Of a stretch of 64,000 nucleotides of DNA, positions 1-9,900 are shown one piece after another. The position numbers were made by a program, and so were the translations under genes. Below the pieces are notes generated by a model. That model had not been told where the DNA came from, did no database searches, and worked only from the letters and a program-made list of their open reading frames with translations. This DNA is from Synchiropus splendidus. Its lineage: Eukaryota; Chordata; Actinopteri; Syngnathiformes; Callionymidae. Position 1 is the first letter of the stretch. Each line of letters begins with the position of its first letter. The stretch covers positions 14,721,501 through 14,785,500 of the forward strand of contig NC_071336.1 of assembly GCF_027744825.2 (NCBI RefSeq), given 5' to 3'.

Positions 1-377
1 ATTTTCAGCAGATGGAGAAACCTCTTCCAAACATGACGGACACACTGTTAGCTTTGAAGCAACTACTTTCTACATTGGAGATGCATACTGAAGCCATCAA
101 ATGAACAAAGCAGGATAAATGGAGTTGGACAGCAAAAAAAAAAAATGTTGAATAACTCTACAAAACTAACTCTCGACATCATGCGTAAGAAAGCCAAGAG
201 TGAGCGAAGTAGAAAGCAAAGGGTGGCTGTTTTGAAGGATGTTTAGAGTAAATACACACTTCTCTGTTAACTGTATAATTCCATACCTCTTTATCTGTGC
301 TCTGCCCTGAATGAGATAACTATTTGCCGTATCTCAAAGAGAGAGTCCAGGCACAGAACAGAGAACGTCTCCAGTGG
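1..377. repeat. Copy A of a local ~377-bp duplicated sequence
   Basis: Bases 1-377 align without gaps to 2333-2709. I see two mismatches (in the A-rich run near 133, and at 374). The left boundary is outside the window. The right boundary is sharp: after the shared TGG, this copy continues into unrelated sequence while the other copy continues into LINE coding sequence. No protein or structured RNA is recognised in it. Confidence 0.9.
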
Positions 378-762
378 CACAAGCTAAGCTAGTGGCACAA
401 ATTAAGTGAGGATTTCTGCACCTAGTAACCTGTAAGTCAAGGATGATCCAGTGCATTGCCAGAAGATGTTCCACTGACCCATCAACCATAGACCTTCTAT
501 CAGTAGTTGTTTGCTTTGGGACAGTTCGGACAATTGCAGGAGAATTATCAACTCAACACATCCTTCCCTCACTCATGAACAAGAAGTGCCTGGGAATTTG
601 CGAGTCACACTTCACAACAAATGGACAAATACAACTTCAGTGTGACAATCTAGCATAGCAGGTCAATGGCCTTGTCTGGGGGGGAACTCTGAAGACCATA
701 AGATACTTGTTCAACCACAACTGAGCAAGGAACACAATCCTCCATTCTTAGGCAAATAACCA
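378..762. other. Unique intervening sequence, no gene recognised
   Basis: This lies between the left duplicated repeat and the LINE target site. A 71-codon open frame on plus (443-658) has no recognisable domain and I regard it as chance. A short direct echo (AGTGGCACAA near 373 and 391) is present. Nothing else is seen. Confidence 0.5.
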
Positions 763-774
763 TGTTGCAGAATA
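763..774. repeat. Left 12-bp target-site duplication of the LINE
   Basis: TGTTGCAGAATA here is repeated exactly at 4480-4491. The pair brackets the minus-strand LINE, as expected for target-primed reverse transcription. Confidence 0.85.
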
Positions 775-788
775 CCTTCTTCTGCCGC

Positions 789-2233
789 TTATCCGGGGTC
801 GGGTCGCGGAGGCAGCATTCGGAGCAAGGAAGCCCAAACTTCCCGGTCCGCACAAACCTCCTCCAGCTCCTCCCGGGGGATCCCGAGGTGTTCCCAGGCC
901 AGACCGGAGACATAATCTCTCCAGCGAGTCCTGGGTCTTCCCCGGGGTCTCCTCCCGGTAGGACATGCCCGGAACACCTCCCCAGGGAGGCATCCAGGGG
1001 GCATCCGGATCAGATGCCCGAGCCACCTCAGCTGGTTCCTCTCGATGTGGAGGAGCAGCGGCTCCACCCCGAGCTCCTCCCGGATGACCGAGCTCCTCAC
1101 CCTATCTCTAAGGGTGCGCCCAGCCACCCTGCGGAGGAAACTCATCTCAGCCGCTTGTATCCGCGATCTCATCCTTTCGGTCACTACCCAAAGCTCGTGA
1201 CCATAGGTGAGGGTGGGAACGTAGATCGATCGGTAAATCGAGAGCTTCGTCTTGTGACTCAGCTCTCTCTTCACCACGACGGTCCGATACAGCGACCGCA
1301 TCACTGCCGCCGCTGCACCAACCCGTCTATCAATCTCACGCTCCCTTTTTCCCTCACTCGAGAACAAGACCCCGAGATACTTAAACTCCGCCACTTGAGG
1401 CAAGACCTCTCCACCAACCTGGAGAGAGCAAACCACCGTGTTCCGGTCGAGAACCATGGCCTCAGACTTGGAGGTGCTGATCCTCATCCCGGCCGCTTCA
1501 CACTCGGCTGCAAACCGACCCAGCGCATGCTGAAGGTCCCGGTCCGATGAGGCCAGCAGAACAACATCGTCCGCAAATAGCAGAGATGAAATTCTGTGGT
1601 TCCCGAACCGGATCCCCTCCGCCCCCTGGCTACGCCTAGAAATTCTGTCCATAAAAGTGATGAACAGAACCGGTGACAAAGGGCAGCCCTGGCGGAGACC
1701 AACATGCACCGGGAACAGGTCTGATTTCCTGCCGGCAATGCGAACCATGCTCCTGCTCCGGTCATACAAGGAGCGGACAGCCCCTAGCAGAGGGTCCCGC
1801 ACCCCATATTCCCGGAGCACCCCCCACAGGACATCGCGAGGGACACGGTCGAACGCCTTCTCCAAATCCACAAAGCACATGTGGACTGGTTGGGCGAACT
1901 CCCATGAACCCTCGAGCACCCGGTGGAGGGTATAGAGCTGGTCCAGTGTTCCACGACCGGGACGAAAACCACACTGTTCCTCCTGGATCAGAGGTTCGAC
2001 TATTGGCCGAAGTCTCCTCTCTAGTACCCTGGAATAGACTTTTCCAGGGAGGCTGAGGAGTGTGATCCCCCTATAGTTGGAACACACCCTCCGGTCCCCT
2101 TTCTTAAACAGGGGGACCACCACCCCGGTCTGCCAATCCAGAGGCACTGTCCTCGACTGCCACGCGATGTTGCAGAGACGTGTCAGCCACGACAGCCCTA
2201 CGACATCCAGGGATTTCAGATACTCCGGACGGA
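789..2233 (-). pseudogene. LINE reverse transcriptase half (Rex3/RTE-like)
   Basis: This open minus-strand frame carries the RT core. Visible blocks are the template-contact region PLFKKGDRRVCSNYRGI, CGFRPGRGTLDQ, the first catalytic aspartate in VDLEKAFDRVPRD, LRQGCPLSPVLF, and the catalytic LLFADDVVLLA. A thumb-like region ending in RHLRWLGH-type residues (NQLRWLGHLIRMP) follows. The frame continues upstream of its first methionine through RPEYLKSLDVVG up to the insertion boundary, so it is the C-terminal half of a longer polyprotein. It ends in TAA at the LINE 3' terminus. No stop or frameshift is seen within this half; the break is the insertion upstream. Confidence 0.85.
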
Positions 2234-2710
2234 GCTAAATCATTTCGGAATAAGTTAATACCTCATCAACCTTGACCTGCAAGCTTCTAGTGGATTCGAC
2301 TGTGCACTGGATTCATGAATATATTTCTCATAATTTTCAGCAGATGGAGAAACCTCTTCCAAACATGACGGACACACTGTTAGCTTTGAAGCAACTACTT
2401 TCTACATTGGAGATGCATACTGAAGCCATCAAATGAACAAAGCAGGATAAATGGAGTTGGACAGCAAAGAAAAAAAATGTTGAATAACTCTACAAAACTA
2501 ACTCTCGACATCATGCGTAAGAAAGCCAAGAGTGAGCGAAGTAGAAAGCAAAGGGTGGCTGTTTTGAAGGATGTTTAGAGTAAATACACACTTCTCTGTT
2601 AACTGTATAATTCCATACCTCTTTATCTGTGCTCTGCCCTGAATGAGATAACTATTTGCCGTATCTCAAAGAGAGAGTCCAGGCACAGAACAGAGAACGT
2701 CTCCAATGGA
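2234..2710. repeat. ~474-bp insertion within the LINE (copy B of the duplicated repeat)
   Basis: LINE sequence breaks off after GGA at 2231-2233 and resumes after GGA at 2708-2710, so the insert carries a 3-bp duplication. The last 377 bases (2333-2709) match 1-377 almost perfectly. The first ~100 bases (2234-2332) have no partner in the window, presumably because the left copy starts outside it. I see no terminal inverted repeats or poly(A) tail at either end. It could be a non-autonomous element or a templated copy of neighbouring DNA. Confidence 0.85.
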
Positions 2711-4442
2711 TCTCATCCACTCCCGGGGCCCTACCACCGAGGAGCTTACGAACAACCTCGGTGACTTCGGCCCGGGTGATGAGAGAGCCATCCGAGTCCT
2801 CAGTCCCCGCTTCCTGAGTGGAAGACGTGACGACGGGATTGAGGAGACCCTCGAAGTATTCTTTCCACCGCCCGACAACATCACCAGTCGAGGTCAGCAG
2901 TCTCCCACCCTCGCTGTAAACAGCACTGGTGAGGCACTGCTTCCCCCTTCTGAGTCGACGGACGGTTTGCCAGAACTTCTTCGAGGCCGACCAATAGTCC
3001 TCCTCCATGGCCTCTCCGAACTCCTCCCAGACCCGAGTTTTTGCCTCCAAGACTGCACGGGAAGCGGCACGCCTGGCCTGCCGGTACACGTCAGCTGCCT
3101 CAGGAGTCCCACAGGCCATCAAGACCCGATAGGACTCCTTCTTCAGCCTGACGGCATCCCTTACTTTCGGTGTCCACCACCGGGTTCGGGGATTGCCGCC
3201 GCGACAGGCACCGGAGACCTTGCGACCACAACTGCGTGCAGCCGCACTGACAATGGAGGAGGAGAACATGGACCACTCAGACTCCATGTCACCTACCTCC
3301 CTCGGGATCTGGGAGAAACTCTCCCGAAGGTGGGAGTTAAAGACCCCACTGACAGTGGGTTCCGCCAGGCGTTCCCAGCAGACCCTCACAATACGTTTGG
3401 GCCTGCCCGGTCTGACCGGCTTCCTCCCCTGCCAGCGGATCGCACTCACCACCAGGTGGTGATCGGTTGACAGCTCTGCCCCTCTCTTCACCCGAGTGTC
3501 CGAGACACGTGGCCGAAGGTCAGATGACACGATCACAAAGTCTATCATAGACCTCCGGCCAAGGGTGTCCTGGTGCCATGAGCACTTATGGACACCCTTG
3601 TGCTCAAACATGGTGTTCGTTATGGACAAACTGTGGGTGGCACAGAAGTCCAGTAATAGAACACCGCTCGGGTTCAGATCGGGTAGGCCGTTCTTCCCAA
3701 TCACGCCCCTCCAGGTCTTGCTGTCATTGCCCACGTGGGCGTTGAAGTCTCCCAGTAGAACAATGGAGTCCCCGGTTGGGGCACTGTCGAGTACCCCTCC
3801 CAGTGACTCCAAGAAAGCCGGGTAGTCTACACTGCTGTTCGGCCCGTAAGCCGCAACCGCTGTGAGACACCTGTCCCCAACCCGTAGGCGTAGGGACGCG
3901 ACCCTCTCGTTCACCGGGGTAAACCCCAACACGAAGCTGCAGAGCTGCGGGGCTATGAGCAAGCCTACGCCAGCCCGCCGCCTCTCCCCGCGGACAACTC
4001 CAGAAAAGTAGAGGGTCCAGCCTTTCTCAAGGAGTTGGGTTCCAGAGCCCAGGCTGTGCGTGGAGGAGAGCCCGACTATATCTAGCCGGTACCTCTCAAC
4101 CTCCTGCACAAGCTCAGGCTCTTTCCCCCCCAGCGAAGTGACATTCCATGTCCCAAGAGCCAGAGAATGTCCACACGAACCAGGTCGTCGGGCCCCCCGG
4201 CCTCGACTGCTACCTAGTTCTCTATGCACCCGACCCCTATGACTCCCTCTGTGGGTGGTGGGTCCGCAGGAGGGACGGCCCATGTCGTTCGTTCGGGCTT
4301 GGCCCGGCCGGGCCCCATGGGCAGAGGCCCGGCCACCAGGCGCTCGCATTCGAGCCCCAACCCCAGGCCTGGCTCCAGGGTGGGGCCCCGGCTGCGCCAT
4401 GCCGGGCGACGTCACGGTCCTTGATGTTTTTGGTTTTGTCAT
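2711..4442 (-). pseudogene. LINE apurinic-like endonuclease half (Rex3/RTE-like)
   Basis: From the methionine at 4442 the frame runs through a basic, proline/arginine-rich N-terminus, then the endonuclease fold: TWNVTSL near the start, [28 protein letters not shown] and STDHHLVV, which carry the expected Asn, Asp and His catalytic positions. A linker follows, ending in [10 protein letters not shown] just before the insertion. The glutamate of the early motif II (normally an ET or ES pair) is replaced in [11 protein letters not shown], so catalytic competence is doubtful even apart from the insertion. The frame is open to 2652 only because it reads by chance into the insert. Confidence 0.8.
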
Positions 4443-4479
4443 CGGGGCTTCTGAACTGCTCTTAGTCTGACCCGTCACC

Positions 4480-4491
4480 TGTTGCAGAATA
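4480..4491. repeat. Right 12-bp target-site duplication of the LINE
   Basis: TGTTGCAGAATA is an exact copy of 763-774. It marks the 5' end of the minus-strand element. Confidence 0.85.
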
Positions 4492-6289
4492 GTAGTAGAA
4501 ATAGTTGCTTCATCTCACACCCTCACACACATAAGGGTATGCTGACTTGACAGAGCCAACAAGACTCCTCATTGAGCTCCTGAAGCCACCAAACTGCAAG
4601 CCCTCTCCATGTGCAGAATTGTAATCCTGCTTTGAAAGTTTTGAGTGCTGTCGAGCCTATGTGCAGGGAAAAGGCTTGGTGAGCGTTCAAAACAGGCAGC
4701 AAGAGCCGGTGCATACAAAAAATGAGGTGGAGGAGGAGGTGAGGGCAAGCAGGAGATGTAGGAGGAGTAGATATAGCAAGAGGTGGAATCTGAACCAAAA
4801 TAGAAGATCAGAGAGACATGAGAGAAGAAGAGTGAAGGTGCGTGAGAGGGACGAGACTAATGTGGAGCACAGCCACGGAGCGGATGCTGAGAGGAAATGT
4901 GAAGAAATGATGGAGGAGGAGAATTAAGGAACACAGCAGGGCAAAAAAATGATTAAATAACACAGGAAAAAAGTGCTTACATTAAATAGGATATCATGAA
5001 AGCTATTCCAGACCATATTTTTTTTCTTTCTAATGACGTGAAAATCTGAGTAAAACGGGTAATCAGAGTGACATAAAATGGAAGACGGGCGAGAATGAGG
5101 AGCCGAGAGTTCACAGTGGCGATGAGACGCACTTGCACCGCTTCACACGGCTGCACAAAACAATCACTCATAGCTCTCTCTACCGAGAAAATAAAAAAGA
5201 GTGGAGGAGGAGGAGGACCAAGCAGATGAGAGAGAAAGAGAATGAAGAGGGGTGGAGTTTAAAAACGTTCACCCCCGCAGGTCATCGCCAATAAAAGTTC
5301 TGACGTCAGCAGGAAAACAAAATGGGTTTTTGGATATGATGTTACAAGCTTCATAGTCAACAAGATCACAACTGATGATTGCCACGAGCAAAGCAGTTTA
5401 ATAATCCGTCACTTGCCAAATCGTGATGTTGTTTGTCAGAGTAAGTACTGTATGCACTTCAATACAATTGACAAGTGTGAGTCAGCACCTTTTTACTTTA
5501 TTGCTACGTACAGCTCTCATCATTGGCCACGACTGAATGCAGCGTATAATACTATTGTTGTTGTTGCTGCTGGTGTTGTTATTATTAACAGCGCTGTTGT
5601 GACTCATACGTATATTAAAAATGTGAGAAGGCTGGTTTAATGCCATAACGTGGCGTTCTTTGTCGTTTAACTGTAATTGCCCCTCGACAGCGACAAACTT
5701 CAAACCAACAACACACACAGAAGCTCTTTGGACTCCTGGTGATGCTATCGCCGTGCCTCTGACCCACATCAACATTGAATCTGCATCCATCTGCTGCCCA
5801 CTGGTGTGGGAGCAGATGCTACTGACACTTCAGTTGGTCAGGCTTCCTGTGGCATGTACACATTTGAGCCTTTTTCTCTAAATCACCAACATCTCTGGCT
5901 CACACTGAGCCTGTGGCAACTCTGTTTTAAAGATAACTCTGGTCACTTCCTTTATTTGCTGTGCTCTTGAGATCAGCTGCAGCTGAGATAAGCGCTGATA
6001 AAGGACAGAAAAAGATAAAAGAGTGTGGAGAGTCGACCTGTTATCAGTTATGCAACCAACCCCACCAGGATAAACTCTAGAGCTGCCAAAATAGGGTCCA
6101 AAACATCAGATAGAAGCTGACTGCACACTGCTCTGTGATTTATGCAGTAGAGTATGAGTCTCTTTCTCTCCTCTGGAAAACTTATGGTATATGTCCTCAT
6201 TTACTTCAGACTAAAGAAAACGTGGTTTCATAAGGTCACAAATTCAGATCTGAATTCATGTGTTGGTCCATACATATCCACATGTTCAC

Positions 6290-6680
6290 TAGCGCGGTGT
6301 ATTGGCAAGTATCTTGCCATACGATGCATATCCCGATACAGGAACGGTGATACAATACATTGTGATATATTGCTATACTTTAAGTTTGGCAAAATAAGGA
6401 CCAATGGTCAGAAAATAACAAGTTTATTGTTATGACGTCAGAAGTTCGCACTCAAACAGAGGAATGAACAGGTAGACTAGTATTAAACACATCTCAAAAG
6501 CAGCAGCATATCCAAGTATCTATGTAACAAATATTGACATTGCCAACTTAAAATGTCAAGACAATATCACACGATCAAGTGATATTTCAGCAAAAATATT
6601 GAAACAATGTCATACAATCCAGTATTTGAGCATATCAATATTTTATTACTGTCCTAGAATGTGTCTGATTGCTGACAATT
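6290..6680. repeat. Degenerate dispersed repeat (GCGRTGTATTG/ATACGATGCATATC type)
   Basis: The stretch starting GCGCGGTGTATTGGCAAG and continuing through clustered GATAYRATAC-like words resembles a repeat commonly scattered in fish genomes. I recognise the style only and cannot assign the family. Boundaries are approximate. Confidence 0.4.
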
Positions 6681-6779
6681 TTGCGTATCCAAGTTAAATT
6701 TGAAAATTTTGCTAGCACAACAAACAAGCTGCTCTGGCTTACAGTGTGAAGTGATGGAAAGATATGACAGCAGAAATAC

Positions 6780-7115
6780 TTCTTGGTGAAAACAAGGGCT
6801 ACAACGACCAGTTGACTATAATCCACTATTAAATTAGTCGTTGATAGATTCAGGAGTCTAGTAATCGTGACGTCATTTTTCTTTAGCACAATCCACTGAA
6901 AGGGGAGGAATGGCCAATGCACTGGGATAAACCCATAAGGAGAAAAGTCTGGAAACATTTTACAAAATGAAATAAAGTAAAACAGTGTGACTTTTTTTGT
7001 AATATATAGTTTTGAAACTGCTCTATGCGAGTGTTCACAACAATTTACAATGTTTTAATGACTGTTTATAACACTACAATTAAACCCGTCAGATGCCGAC
7101 TAGTTGCAGCCCAGG
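6780..7115. repeat. Degenerate DNA-transposon-like remnant (TAGTCG/GACTAGTTGCAGCCC words)
   Basis: Words such as ATTAGTCGTTGATAGATTC and CCGACTAGTTGCAGCCC match the style of hAT-like non-autonomous repeats in fish. Boundaries are unclear. Confidence 0.35.
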
Positions 7116-9497
7116 TGTGGGCGACATGCCAGCACTATATAATGAACCATTAGAACATGTTGGCGATGTCACACAGAGATCATATGGATCATCTCTGTCA
7201 CAATCTATTCACTATAGATCTGTACTGACACTTTTCTCATTCCAGGAATAAGACCGGCTTATATGGCACTTTAAGTTGTTTTTTTTTTTTAGCCTGATGA
7301 GCCTCTTGCCTCAGAACACACTGTCACAGCAGAATGTCTGCACCGTGATGCCGAAGACTGTCCGCACTGCAGAGCTATAGGAGCGAACGGATAACGTAAT
7401 ATCTCACTTGTAGAGGTGTCTTTAAAACTTGTCTTAAAAATACAGTAAATTCAGCATTCAATAAAAGTGCCCCAAATGAAAATGTGCAAGTTTAAGCAAG
7501 TTATGACAGTTATGAAGCAATCTGACTGAATTAATGTTAAAGATTCATCTGTTAACTCCCCAAAACTACAATAAAAGTATGCCAAAGAATGCAAATTACA
7601 AACTTAACACGGCGCAAGTCAGATTGTCAAAAAGGTTTTCCTGGCTAACAATCTATGATAGGAATCTGTCACACTGTCTGCTTTGCAGAAGATGAAAACA
7701 GATGACAGTAATATGGTGTAAATCTGATGGATCAGACTCAATAACCAGATATCACAGTTTGATATTTTCTGTTCAAAATGGTTTGCATTTTCATTTGAGA
7801 CTTTTGCTGAGCGTTTTGCTGCATTTAAATCCTGTTAAAATGTCGGTGTTGATTCAACGATATTAGAGCTCCACCACGTTTATTGAATGCCATCTTTTAT
7901 GTTGAAGTGTGTTGTTTACCTTCTGCTATGTTTACGTTCTTTCCCCACGTTTGTCCAAAATCTGTTATTTGTAATAAATTATCAGATTTTCGTTTTCTTT
8001 AATCTAATGAATAACAATCAATTTGTCACCAAAAAGAAATAACTTTAAATTCGTTGATTGAATTATCTTAGACTCTCAGACATTTTGTCTTACTTCAAGT
8101 ACGTCATCTGAAAGTAGTAATATTTAAATGGAGATAAAACCTCAAACAAATGTGCGCAGGTGAGTCGGAACAACAGTATAGTACTCGCTGAGTGAGGAAA
8201 ATGTGAAGGAACACGTTGTGTTAAAAATCTGTCCAGTGATGGCGAGGAAATCGGAGGGGAGAACTTCATTATTTCTATGGGTGTCTACAATCAGCCCCAT
8301 AGTAAAAACCAATGTATAAAGAAGAGCTCTTTAAAGTGGCATCACAGCAGCAGCTGCAGGACACCTGCTGGTCTGACAACATGAGCACATCTGGTTCTCT
8401 CTGTGGCACAGAGCACTCAGCGATGCTGATTTTAAAGTTCGTTCTAAGAAGCAATCAAACGGCAGCTAATTGGTTTCTTTAATTTCACTACCGCCAAAAG
8501 ACGAGCGACTAGATGAATTCTCCATGGAAGTCCGTGGCTCCAACGGCAGGACAGTGGGAAGACGCTCGCTGCCTTCAACAGCAAGATCAGGCAAACACCG
8601 ACTTACGAATGAAACGTCAACATTTCCTTCTTTGCTGTGGCTTTACTCTCAAGATACACGCTCTGAAATGAATAAACAACAGTCCAGAGAGCGTAAACTT
8701 CACGTCAAGTCTGACATTAAAAGGCGACTGCCTGTATTCCATCCACTCCACACGCACAAGGTAAAAACGGAGAGTTCATTACCCACGGTGGAAAAGACCC
8801 GTTGGGACCCTGACGTGCACGCGCACTTCACTCGAGGGGACTCACTGCGGTTCCATCCATTCTCTTCTTGTTTCTAAATGTAAATATTCAGAAAACTGCA
8901 GTGTGATCCGTGTGGACGCACATGCGCGCAGAGCCCACTATCCTCACGCGCACCGAGAAAGGCTCCAACGCGCGAGGACCTGTGCCTGAGGCGCGCGCTT
9001 GCACGCACACCAACACACACTTTCCAGCAAGAGACTGGCTCCATAAACCACCCGACACGCTGAAAACCGTTGTGATCTCACATATGTGAGGATTCTGAAG
9101 GGGCAGAATATGACGCCAAATCAATATTTCAAGACCGTCGAATGTAGTGCGCCCCGCAGAACATGAGGGAGGGATTCTCTCAAACAATAAACCTATTTCC
9201 ACCTTTTTAAATAGCTGTTTGAAGTGTGAAGGAAGCGCTCGTGTTTACCCCAAACAGTTCCCCAGACTAGATTTATTCACCACACAAAAAAAAATCCCCA
9301 TGAAAGTGGTAAGTTTGTCCACCAGCTTCAAACCTATCGACCAGCTCGTGTTTACATTTGTAAACGGTGGATGTGGGAGAAGGCATGATGCGGTCCGCGC
9401 GGGACTTCATTAATCAATTATAGATGCTTACAGGTGGTAAACTGCGCCCTCGTTCCGCTGAAAAGCAGAGCAACGATCCAGATGTTGTAGTTCTTAC

Positions 9498-9890
9498 CTT
9501 AGTCGGAGATCCTCGTTCTCCAAACCGCGTGGGAAAATAAGAAAAGGTGTCCTGGAAATGACCGCTTAGTCCCGCGTTTCTCCCGCACCTCATGTGCGGT
9601 GACCGTCTCCCGCTGTGTGCTTCTGTCTGTCTGTCTGTCTGTCTCTCCGGGTTTCTCGCGGGATTTCCACCTTCGTCGCGCTGCCGTCTCCTCCTCTTTC
9701 GTCTTCTTCTTCCAGCGTCTACTCGAGCAGCTCACTCGTGGATGAAGATTTTTTTTTTCTTGTCTGTGGTCCTGACGCTGCCACACAGCATCAACCCGCC
9801 GTCTGGACGAAACTGTTGTTCTCTGCTCTTCTGGTCTGGAGAAATCCACAGGTCACTTTCATACTGCAGGCTGCCGTGCGTCCCCCAACT
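9498..9890 (-). other. Candidate 5' (noncoding) exon of a minus-strand gene to the left
   Basis: On minus, the GC-rich stretch ends in GACTAAG followed by GTAAGAAC at 9497, a strong donor consensus. The exon start is not determinable; about 9890 is where CpG density falls. No convincing coding frame crosses the donor, so it would be 5' UTR. The rest of such a gene would lie left of the window, with the Rex3 LINE inside its first intron. In human the gene left of USP38-GAB1 is INPP4B on the opposite strand, so inpp4b is one guess, made from remembered synteny and not from sequence. Confidence 0.35.
9622..9645. repeat. (TCTG)n microsatellite
   Basis: About six TCTG/TGTC units occur within the candidate 5' exon. 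Confidence 0.8.
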
Positions 9891-9900
9891 CATGTATAGG

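Larger units (their letters stand above)
775..4479 (-). mobile_element. Rex3/RTE-like non-LTR retrotransposon, near full length, interrupted
   Basis: The element reads right to left: an apurinic-endonuclease-like region (4442 to about 2711), then a reverse transcriptase region (2233 to 789), then a stop codon only about 14 bases before the 3' end. The 3' end reads GGATAAGCGGCAGAAGAAGG, a tail that recurs in fish genomes. An extremely short 3' UTR and one EN-RT reading frame fit the Rex3 group of the RTE clade; a different RTE or Rex1 family cannot be excluded from memory. Both flanks carry an exact 12-bp duplication. A 477-bp insertion (474 bp plus 3 duplicated bases) splits the reading frame between EN and RT. 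It has length divisible by three but its own stop codons break the frame, so this copy is not intact. Confidence 0.85.
4492..8769. other. Intergenic stretch with repeat remnants, no supported gene
   Basis: Open frames here are short and have no recognisable domain. One at 4661-4927 (plus) is a low-complexity Arg/Glu-rich purine run. AT-rich sequence with old repeat remnants dominates from 6.2 to 8.2 kb. A 135-codon frame at 8470-8877 is open but shows no motif, so I do not call it. Confidence 0.5.
8770..9900. promoter_or_regulatory. CpG-rich island-like stretch
   Basis: CpG dinucleotides are dense at 8810-9010 (GCGCGC and CACGCGCACC words) and again at 9380-9900, in contrast to the AT-rich DNA on both sides. 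In vertebrates this commonly marks a promoter. It coincides with a candidate minus-strand first exon (9498-9890). Confidence 0.5.

Noticed and set aside
762..1550. 262-codon plus-strand open frame, and similar ones at 2706-3470 and 4148-4470
   Set aside because: Antisense shadows of the GC-rich LINE coding sequence.
4661..4927. Basic 88-codon frame rich in Arg and Glu
   Set aside because: Purine-rich low-complexity DNA produces such frames by chance; no homology recognised.
8470..8877. 135-codon plus-strand open frame in CpG-rich flank
   Set aside because: No recognisable domain, no splice or promoter context, ordinary composition.
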